Translations under genes and position numbers: made by a program
Part shown: piece after piece, positions 18,655 through 26,500 of the stretch
Position numbering within the stretch: position 1 is the stretch's first letter
How the letters are laid out: the number at the start of each line of letters is the position of its first letter
Assembly (NCBI RefSeq): GCF_003688595.1
Contig: NZ_RCWT01000011.1
Location: 558,001-622,000 of the forward strand
Reading direction: 5' to 3'
Length of the DNA: 64,000 nucleotides
DNA from: Sphingomonas sp. PP-F2F-G114-C0414
GTDB taxonomy: Bacteria > Pseudomonadota > Alphaproteobacteria > Sphingomonadales > Sphingomonadaceae
The notes under the pieces: generated by a model
What the model saw: the letters and a program-made list of their open reading frames with translations, nothing else
Database searches by the model: none
Told to the model about the DNA's origin: nothing

Positions 18655-19725
18655 CTACCTGATCGGTGACGGGGCCGGCCGGTGCCGCTTGAACGGCGAC
18701 TTGCCGGTCAGCGCGGCCCAGTCCGCCATGCCGAGCCGCTCGGCCAGCATGAAGACGGCGACCGGAACATACAGCCCGACGGCCGTGCCGAACGCCAGAT
18801 CGAGCGGAACGCTGCGCAGGTGCAGCGTCGCGAGAAGCCGCGGCGCCGTCGGCAGGAAGATGACGTGCATCAGGTAGATCGGCAGCGATACCATCCCGAG
18901 CCATGCCAGATGACGACCGGCGCGCCCGGCGGGTGCCAGCGCACAGGCCAGCGTCATCATCAGCGACAGCCCCAGCATCGACACCGGGATCGTCCACAGG
19001 CTGACCGCCACGACGTCGCCACGCCGCCACAGCGCCAGCGCGGCCGCAACGAACAGGATCGCGGCGACGGCGATGCCGATCGGCGAACGGATCGGGTGCA
19101 TCAGTTTGCGGCCATGCTGCGCCAGCCATAGACCCGCCACGAAATAGGGCGCGTGGACGATCATCTGCGGCACGACGTCGGTCGGCGGCGCGTCTGACAG
19201 AAACGTGAAAGTCAGCAAGGCGAGCGTGGCGGCAACGGCGGCGACAGTGGCGCGCCCGGCGAACAGAAGGGCCGCCAATTGCATCAGCAGCAGCGCGTAC
19301 AGGAACCAGAAGATGCCGATCGGGTGCGTCGCGATATGCAGCAGCGCATCGAGAGGCAGATCGCCGTTGACGTGGATGATCAGCCGCGCCGCTGTCATGC
19401 TCGCCCAGAACAGGGCGGACCACAGCACATAGGGATAAACGATCGCCCATCCCCGCGACCGGAGATAGTGCCCGGCCGCGACCTTGCGGATCGAGAAGAA
19501 CGCGTTGTAGCCCGCGACCAGGAAGAACACCGGCATGTGCGTCGTGTAGATCGCGAAATCGATCGCCTGGAGCACCTGCAGCATACCCGCGGCATCGGGA
19601 TTCTTCATGACGCCACGCGCGTGATGGCCATAGACGACCAGCACGATCGCCAACCCGCGCAAGATATCGGCGGCGACGTCGCGCTCTCGCCGAACTACCG
19701 TTCCGGGCTTATCCGTCATCTGCAT
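18655..19725 (-). CDS. Acyltransferase-3 family membrane acyltransferase
   Basis: The 356-residue polytopic protein shows DILRGLAIVLVVYGHHARG with the conserved His, IYTTHMPVFFLVAGY and repeated hydrophobic helices, as in the acyltransferase-3/OpgC group. It is a likely membrane acyltransferase for EPS sugars. The start at 19725 follows GGAACGA; the longer frame from 19806 lacks family resemblance. It stands alone on the minus strand, separated by 178 bases from the downstream end of the type I secretion operon. Confidence 0.8.
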   Translation of the reverse strand: MQMTDKPGTVVRRERDVAADILRGLAIVLVVYGHHARGVMKNPDAAGMLQVLQAIDFAIYTTHMPVFFLVAGYNAFFSIRKVAAGHYLRSRGWAIVYPYVLWSALFWASMTAARLIIHVNGDLPLDALLHIATHPIGIFWFLYALLLMQLAALLFAGRATVAAVAATLALLTFTFLSDAPPTDVVPQMIVHAPYFVAGLWLAQHGRKLMHPIRSPIGIAVAAILFVAAALALWRRGDVVAVSLWTIPVSMLGLSLMMTLACALAPAGRAGRHLAWLGMVSLPIYLMHVIFLPTAPRLLATLHLRSVPLDLAFGTAVGLYVPVAVFMLAERLGMADWAALTGKSPFKRHRPAPSPIR

Positions 19726-19903
19726 TCGTTCCGATCCGCCTCGCCCGTCGCATCCGAAGTCGATCGAAACGGACTGGGGGAAACCCGCGTTCGGTCGATG
19801 GACCAAGAGGCCTGGCCCGCGATATCGCGCCGCGGGCCCTCTAGGTCATCTTGCAGCATCGGCGCAAGATGATGCGGCACATCCGGTTCGGATGCGCCCA
19901 CCC

Positions 19904-21295
19904 CTACCGCTCGCGCGCCGCTTCGGAGACGTCGCGCGATACCGGGTCGAGCATGTAATCGAGCAGGCGGCGACGACCGGTGCGGATGTCCGCGGTGACC
20001 GCGAGACCCGGTGTCAGGATCATCTGACGCCCGTCCGCGGTGACCGTGCGCTGATCCATCGCGATCCGCGCCATGTAATAGGACGGCCCCTTCTCGTCCT
20101 GGACCGCGTCGCGGCTGACCGAGACGATCCGGCCCGGCACGGTGCCGAACCGCGTGAACGGATACGCCTCGAGCTTGAGCGCCACCGGCTGGCCGGCGTG
20201 AACGAAGCCCGCATCGCGGTTGAGCAGCTTGGCCTCGACGGTCAGCTTGCCGTCGGGGACCACCACCATCAGCGCGCGGACCGGCTCGACCACGCCGCCG
20301 ACGGTGTGGATCGCGAGTTGCTGGACGGTGCCGTCGACCGGCGCGACCAGCCGTTGCATCCGGCTTTGCTGGCTGGCCTTGGCGAGATCCTGGCGGCGCT
20401 GCATCGCATCCGACTGCGCCTTGGCGAGATCGCCAAGCGCGGTCTGCCGCGCCGTTTCACGCGAATGGTTGAGTTCTTCGCCGAACCGCTGCGCTTCCGA
20501 CAGCCCGCGCGTGCGCTGTTGCGCGGCGACATCGCGGCTGCCCATCTCGCTGTGCCGCTGGCGCTGCATGTCGAGCACGCGCAGGCCACTGGCATAACCG
20601 CGCGCCGCCAGCGTCTCGATCGCCTTGACCTGGCGCTCCATCAGCGGCCGGTTGGCGTCGAGCGCGCGCATCTGATCCCCCGCCCCCGCCGCATCGGCAA
20701 GCGCCGACCGACGCGCGGCGGCGAGCCCGGCATCCGCCGCGCGGGCGCTGCCGAGTTGCGCGGCGACCAGCCGGCGTTGCGTGTCGAGCACGTCGGCGGG
20801 GGTGCCGGGCGGCGCCGTGAAGACGCCGCGCCCGCCGCTAAGCCCGTCGACGATCGCGGCGTTGCGCGCGACGTCGATCTCGGCGGTAAGCAACGCCTGG
20901 CGCGCCTGCGCTTCATCGGCCGACGACAAGGTCGGATCGAGATCGACCAGCGGCTGGCCGCGCTTGACGACGTCGCCGTCATGCACCCAGATCCGCCGGA
21001 CCAGCCCGCCGCTGACCGACTGGACCAGCTTGACGCTGTCGGCGGGGATCGTCCGCCCCTCTGCGGTCGCGACGATGTCGACATGGCCGAGCGTCAGCCA
21101 CAGCCCACTCGCGGCCATCCCGCCGAGCAGCAGCCACGCGGTGATCCGCGCGGTCGGCGACACCGGGCGCTCGATCACCTCGAGCGCGGCGGGCAGGAAC
21201 GCGGTCTCGAGCGGGATGCGACGATCGCGGCGCGTCGCGCGATCCTCGATCCAGGCGCGACGGACGAGCGACAGATGGTGGGTGAGCGCGGTCAT
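19904..21295 (-). CDS. HlyD-family membrane fusion protein of type I secretion
   Basis: The 463-residue product has a cytoplasmic N-tail, one membrane helix (about residues 50-70), an HlyD entry half-barrel (DIVATAEGRTIPADSVKLVQ), long coiled-coil helices (about 130-300) and the closing LVAPVDGTVQQLAIHTVGGV. The C-terminal GRRRLLDYMLDPV is the usual end of PrtE/HlyD proteins. It bridges the ABC transporter to an outer-membrane TolC-type channel, which is not in the window. Its ATG overlaps the transporter stop (ATGA). The layout matches atrB/atrD of gellan loci. The neighbouring giant RTX protein is the likely cargo. Confidence 0.9.
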   Translation of the reverse strand: MTALTHHLSLVRRAWIEDRATRRDRRIPLETAFLPAALEVIERPVSPTARITAWLLLGGMAASGLWLTLGHVDIVATAEGRTIPADSVKLVQSVSGGLVRRIWVHDGDVVKRGQPLVDLDPTLSSADEAQARQALLTAEIDVARNAAIVDGLSGGRGVFTAPPGTPADVLDTQRRLVAAQLGSARAADAGLAAARRSALADAAGAGDQMRALDANRPLMERQVKAIETLAARGYASGLRVLDMQRQRHSEMGSRDVAAQQRTRGLSEAQRFGEELNHSRETARQTALGDLAKAQSDAMQRRQDLAKASQQSRMQRLVAPVDGTVQQLAIHTVGGVVEPVRALMVVVPDGKLTVEAKLLNRDAGFVHAGQPVALKLEAYPFTRFGTVPGRIVSVSRDAVQDEKGPSYYMARIAMDQRTVTADGRQMILTPGLAVTADIRTGRRRLLDYMLDPVSRDVSEAARER

Positions 21296-23427
21296 GAGGC
21301 GATTCCGTACAGGACGCCCATCTGGCGTCGGTAGAGGTCGGCGTAGCGGCCACCGTGGCTGAGCAGTTCGTCGTGCGAGCCCTGTTCAACCAGGCGCCCC
21401 TTCTCGAGCGCGACGATGCGGTCGCACTGGCGGATCGCGGACAGGCGGTGGGCGATGATGATGACGGTGCGGCCGACCGCCATCTGCTTGAGGTTGGTCT
21501 GGATGATCTCCTCGCTCTCGGCATCGAGCGCGGAGGTCGCCTCGTCGAAGATCAGGATGCGCGGCTGCGTGACGAGCGCGCGGGCGATCGCGAGCCGCTG
21601 GCGCTGGCCGCCCGACAGGTTGGCGCCGCGCTCCTCGATCATCGTGTCATAGCCTTGCGGCATCCGCGTGATGAACTCGTGCGCGCCGGCCATCTCGGCG
21701 GCGGCCATGACCTTGTCGATCGGCAGCGCGGGGTTGGCGAGCGCGATGTTCTCGCGCACCGTGCGGTTGAACAGCACGTTCTCCTGTAGCACGACGCCGA
21801 TCTGGCGCCGCAGCCACGCCGGATCGATCTGCGCGACGTCGACGCCGTCGACCAGCACGCGGCCGTTGGCGGGGACGTAGAGCCGCTGGAGCAGCTTGGT
21901 CAGCGTCGACTTGCCCGATCCCGAAGAGCCGACGATGCCGAGCGTCGAGCCTGCGGGGACGACCAGGTCGATGTCGTCGAGCGTCCACGGACCGTCGTCG
22001 GCATAGCGGAAGCGGACATTCTCGAACGTCACGCTGCCGCGGATCGCAGGGAGCGCGGTCTGGCTGCCAGCACCCGGCTCGACGCGGTGGTTGAGCACGT
22101 CGCCGAGCCGCTCGACCGCGATCCGGACCTGCTGGAACTCCTGCCAGAGCTGCGCCATGCGGATCACCGGGCCCGACACGCGCTGCGCGAACATGTTGAA
22201 CGCGACCAGCCCGCCGACGGTCAGGTCGTGCGCGATCACCGCTTGCGCGCCGAAATACAGGATCGCCGCCATGTTGAGCTTGGAGATCAGCTGGATCGCG
22301 TTGTTGCCGGTATTGCCGAGGTCGATGACGCGCTGGTTGGCGGCGGAATAGCCCGCAAGGCGGCGCTCCCACGCGTCCTGCCACTGCGGCTCGACCGCGG
22401 CCGCCTTGACCGTCTGGATCCCGGCGATGCTCTCGACCAGCAATGCGTTGTTGGCGGCACCGCGTTCGAACTTTTCGTCGAGGCGGCTACGGAGCGGGCC
22501 CGTCACCAGCAGCGCGACCGCGAGATAGGCGGGGATCGCGAGCACCGCGACGAAGAACAGCTTGACCGAATACAGCGCCATCACCGCGAGGAAGACGACC
22601 GCGAACACCGGGTCGATCAGCACCGTCAGCGACGCGTTGGTGAGAAATTCGCGGATCGTCTCGAGCTGGCGGACTCGCATCGCGGTATCGCCGACGCGGC
22701 GCGATTCGAAATAGCTCAGCGGCAGCCGCAACAGATGCCGGAACAGCCGCGCGCCGAGCTCGACGTCGATCTTCTGGCTCGTCTCCGAATACAGGCGCGT
22801 GCGCAGCCAGCCGAACGCGGTCTCCCAGAACGACACCGCGACGAACCCGATCGTCAGCACCGACAGCGTCGACAGCGTGCCGTGGACCAGAACCTTGTCG
22901 ACCACGCTCTGGAAGAACAACGGCGCGGCGAGCCCGAGCAGGTTGAGCGCCAGCGTGATCAGCAACACTTCGCCGATCAGCCGGCGATAGCGGACGATCT
23001 GCGGGATGAACCACGAGAAGTCGAACCCCTTGCTCGCCAGCGCCGCGCTCTCGCGCGTGGTCACGAGGACGAGCGTCCCCGACCACAGGGTCGCGAGCGT
23101 CGCGAGATCGATCTTTTCGACCGGCTGGTGCGCGCGCTGGATCAGGACCTCGTCGCCCTGCATCCGGCCGATCAGGAACCAGCCCTCGGGCCCATCCGCC
23201 AGCGCCGGCAACGGCAGGCGGGCGAGATCCTCGGGTTTGGCGGTCCGCGTCTTGGCACGGACACCGTCGATCCCCCCCGCCAGCCGGACGAGCGCATCGG
23301 CGTCGAGCGAATGGAAATGCCCGAGACCGTGGCGCAACTGATCGGAATCTACCGCAATGCGGTGGATCGCCAGCAGCGCGGTCAGCGCGACCAGCCCGCT
23401 ATCGTCCTGGATCGGCTGATACTTCAT
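21292..23427 (-). CDS. Type I secretion ABC transporter with C39-like domain
   Basis: The 711-residue protein has an N-terminal C39-peptidase-like domain (1-130), a six-helix transporter domain (about 150-430) and a nucleotide-binding domain (465-700). Walker A is GSSGSGKST at 500-508; the signature LSGGQRQRLAIARAL and Walker B ILIFDEATSALD follow. In true C39 peptidases the motif is DCG; here it is Asp9-Ser10-Gly11, so the domain is probably a non-cleaving HlyB-type cargo-binding domain. It would export the giant protein encoded just upstream on the same strand, without leader cleavage. The gene begins 169 bases after that cargo gene. Confidence 0.92.
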   Translation of the reverse strand: MKYQPIQDDSGLVALTALLAIHRIAVDSDQLRHGLGHFHSLDADALVRLAGGIDGVRAKTRTAKPEDLARLPLPALADGPEGWFLIGRMQGDEVLIQRAHQPVEKIDLATLATLWSGTLVLVTTRESAALASKGFDFSWFIPQIVRYRRLIGEVLLITLALNLLGLAAPLFFQSVVDKVLVHGTLSTLSVLTIGFVAVSFWETAFGWLRTRLYSETSQKIDVELGARLFRHLLRLPLSYFESRRVGDTAMRVRQLETIREFLTNASLTVLIDPVFAVVFLAVMALYSVKLFFVAVLAIPAYLAVALLVTGPLRSRLDEKFERGAANNALLVESIAGIQTVKAAAVEPQWQDAWERRLAGYSAANQRVIDLGNTGNNAIQLISKLNMAAILYFGAQAVIAHDLTVGGLVAFNMFAQRVSGPVIRMAQLWQEFQQVRIAVERLGDVLNHRVEPGAGSQTALPAIRGSVTFENVRFRYADDGPWTLDDIDLVVPAGSTLGIVGSSGSGKSTLTKLLQRLYVPANGRVLVDGVDVAQIDPAWLRRQIGVVLQENVLFNRTVRENIALANPALPIDKVMAAAEMAGAHEFITRMPQGYDTMIEERGANLSGGQRQRLAIARALVTQPRILIFDEATSALDAESEEIIQTNLKQMAVGRTVIIIAHRLSAIRQCDRIVALEKGRLVEQGSHDELLSHGGRYADLYRRQMGVLYGIAS

Positions 23428-23542
23428 GCGCCGGCCCGATCGGCGGCCGGCGCGCGGGCGGCGGGACTACGGACTGGGGTCATAACATCTTCCACAAAAC
23501 CGATTCGGTGTTGTTTATGGTTAAGCCCTAAATCCTAATCGG

Positions 23543-23590
23543 ATGTTGCGGTGCGGCGCGCTTCACCGCTTAAACCGGTACGCGCGCCGC
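23543..23590 (-). terminator. Hairpin after the giant-protein gene
   Basis: Nine-base GC-only arms (GCGGCGCGC at 23553-23561 and GCGCGCCGC at 23582-23590) flank a 20-base loop just after the giant-protein stop. No T-run follows on the minus strand, so it may stabilise the message or reduce readthrough into the transporter gene rather than terminate fully. Confidence 0.35.
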
Positions 23591-23596
23591 AAAGCG

Positions 23597-26500
23597 TCAG
23601 CCGAAGGCGTAAACCCCGCTGCTCGCCGAGGTCTGGACGAGCTTGTGCGCCGCCGCCCCGGTCAGCGTGATCGTCGCCCCCTGATCGTATTTCACGGTCA
23701 GGTCGCTGCCCGAAATCTCCATCATCGGCTGATACCCCGATTTGGCGAACGCCGAGAGATCGAGCAGGTCGTGACCCGCACCGAAGTCCGCGATCGTCGC
23801 CGAGGTACCGAGCGTGACGAGGAAGCGATCGTTGCCACCGCCGCCCGCGACGGTCGCACCGCTGCGGTCAACGAGCAGCAGTTCGTCCGCCACCGAGCCG
23901 GTGACCCCGCCCGCATCGCCGACCAGGATCGCGTCATAGCCACTTGCCGCGCTGCGGACATCGGCGATCGCATGGCCCGCAGTGGCGAAGCTCTCGGTCG
24001 TCGCGACACCCGCGGCGGTGGTCGTCGTGCGCCCGGTCATGACGCCCGCGGTATAGGTGCGGGCAATGCTGCCGCCGCCGGGGAGCTCGGTCTTGCTGGC
24101 GTAAAGCTGATCCTTCGCGGTATCGAAGTTCATCGTCGTACGCCCGGCTGCATCGGTCACGACCTTGCCCTGCTCGCGGCCGGCGACGTCGAAATATTGC
24201 TGCGTCTGCCCGGTCGCGTCGCTCACCTCGGCATAGGCGCGGCTGCCGTCGGCGCGGGTGCGATCGACCGAGATCGTCTTGCCGGTCGCATCGGTCTTGA
24301 TCACGCCGACCGCATAGTCGGAGCCTGCGGGCATGTAGACGGTGTTGACCGCCGAGCCGTCCGGCGCCGTCACATAGCGGCGCGTGACTGCCCCCGACTG
24401 ATCGTACAGCAGTGTCGTCCACTGCCCCGTCGCGGTGACGGTGACGTCCTTGGTGAGCAACCCGGCGGAGTCGAACCCGCGACTGTGCGTGATGCCCCCG
24501 CCCTGTTCGGTGCGGGTCAGCAAATTGCCGGTCGCCACGTCGTACTCGCTGGTCTGCGTCGTGTTCCCACTCACCGTCGCAGCCTGCGTCTTCCGCCCCT
24601 TCGCATCGTAATAGGTCAGCGTGCGGGTGCCGTCGGGATCGCGCGTTTCGGTGTAGTCGAGCGTGCCGTCGCCATGCGTGCGCACGACCGAAACGACCGC
24701 GCCCTTCGCATCGACCTGCTGCGTCTGCGTGACGTAGGATTTGCCGGTGAGGTTATACAGCGTGTTCTCGGCGGTGCCGTCGGCGCGTTCGACGAAGTTG
24801 CTCGTCTGCTTGCCGGCCGCGTCATACAGGGTCGTGCTCCAGGTGCCCGCCGCATCGACGACGACGGCCGTCGTGCGCAATCCCGCCGCGGTATAGGTAT
24901 CCGCGGTGCGCGATCCGTCGGTGTTGTACGCCTCGACGATCCTGCCGCCTGCCGCGAGTTGCGTACGACGGCTTGCGAGTTTCCCGTCGGTGTAGAGCGA
25001 GGTCGCGACGTCGCCATTGACCAGCTGGCCGATATCGCGCGTGATCAGCCCGGTGGTCGCATCGAATTGTTGCGTATGCGTTTCGCCACCGACCGCGATC
25101 GTCACCGACTGAACGAGCTTGCCGGTCGCGTCGTAGGTCTGGAGCAGACGCGATCCGTCGGCGGCATTCGCCTCCTGATAAGCCGCACTACCATCGGCGT
25201 GGCTGCGCACCACCAGCGTGACCTTGCCCTTGGCGTCGAACACGCTGCGCTGGGTGGTCCAGGCCTGGCCGGCGATACCGAACAGCTGCGTTTCGCCGCT
25301 GCCGTCGGCGTTCTGGATATAGCGCCTCGACGCCGCACCCGTGGCGTCGAGTACCGTCGTGGTCCAGGTCCCGGCGGCATCGACCGTCACCTCGTTGGTC
25401 TTCTTGCCGGCGGCGTCGTAGGTCATCGTCGAACGGCTGCCGTCGGGCAGGACCGAGACGATCTGTGCGACGATCCCTGCCTTGAAGCTGGTCGTGACCG
25501 TCCCGCCGGCCGCCGACTGAAACACGCGAGACACCAATGTCGCGCTCGCCGGATCATAGGTCAGTATCGTCCGCGTACCGTCCTTGGTCACGTCGCCCGT
25601 CGCCGTCGTCTCGGTCTGGCGGCGGCCCTGCGAGTCGTACGCGGTCGTCACCCGGGACGTGCCCTGGACGATATCGGTCGACACCATCCGCCCACCGTCT
25701 GCGCTGCGGGTGAGCGACACCAGCTTGCCCGCCGCGTCGGCGACTTGGACTTCCGTGGTCCAGGCGAGCCCGGTCAGGCCGTAGGCGCGGGTTTCGCTGC
25801 TGCCGTCCGGATTGGCCAGATAGACCTTCGTGACCGCCCCCGTCGTCGCGTCGTACAGCGTCGTGGTCTTGGTACCGTCGGTGGCGGTCTGCACCTGCGA
25901 GAGCTTCGCGCCCGCGCTGTTATAAGTGTAGCTGACCTTGCCCTGATCGCTCGCGACCTCCTCGTTCGCCAGACCGCCGCCGCTGTAGGTCTGGTTGCTG
26001 ATGATCGCGCCGTTGGCGGCCTGTTCGATGCGGCTCTTCAGTCCGCCGGTCGCCGTATCGTAGGTCGTGATCACCCGTGCGCCGCTGACCGCGGTGATGG
26101 TCTTGTTGAGCCTGTGCCCGGTGGCGTCATAGGCGATCGTCGTCCGGACGCCGTCGCTTGCGTACGAGTCGGTATAATCGGGCGTGCCGTCGGCATGGCT
26201 GCGCACGACCGACACGACCTTGCCCGCCTTGTCGGTGGTCTGCGTCTCGGTGACGTAGGATTTGCCGGTGACGTTGTAGCTGGTGACGATGCTGCGACCG
26301 TCGGCATATTGCACATAGGTGCGCTGCGGCTTGCCGGTCGTCGCGTCGAAGACCTGCGTGGTGTAGGTCTTGGCGGTGTCGACATCGACCTGCCGCGTCT
26401 TCATCCCGGTCGTGTCGAAGGTTTCCGCCGTGCGGCTGGCATCGGCGCGGACCAGCGTGCGATCCGACATCACGCCTGCGACATAGTTGATCGTCGTCGT

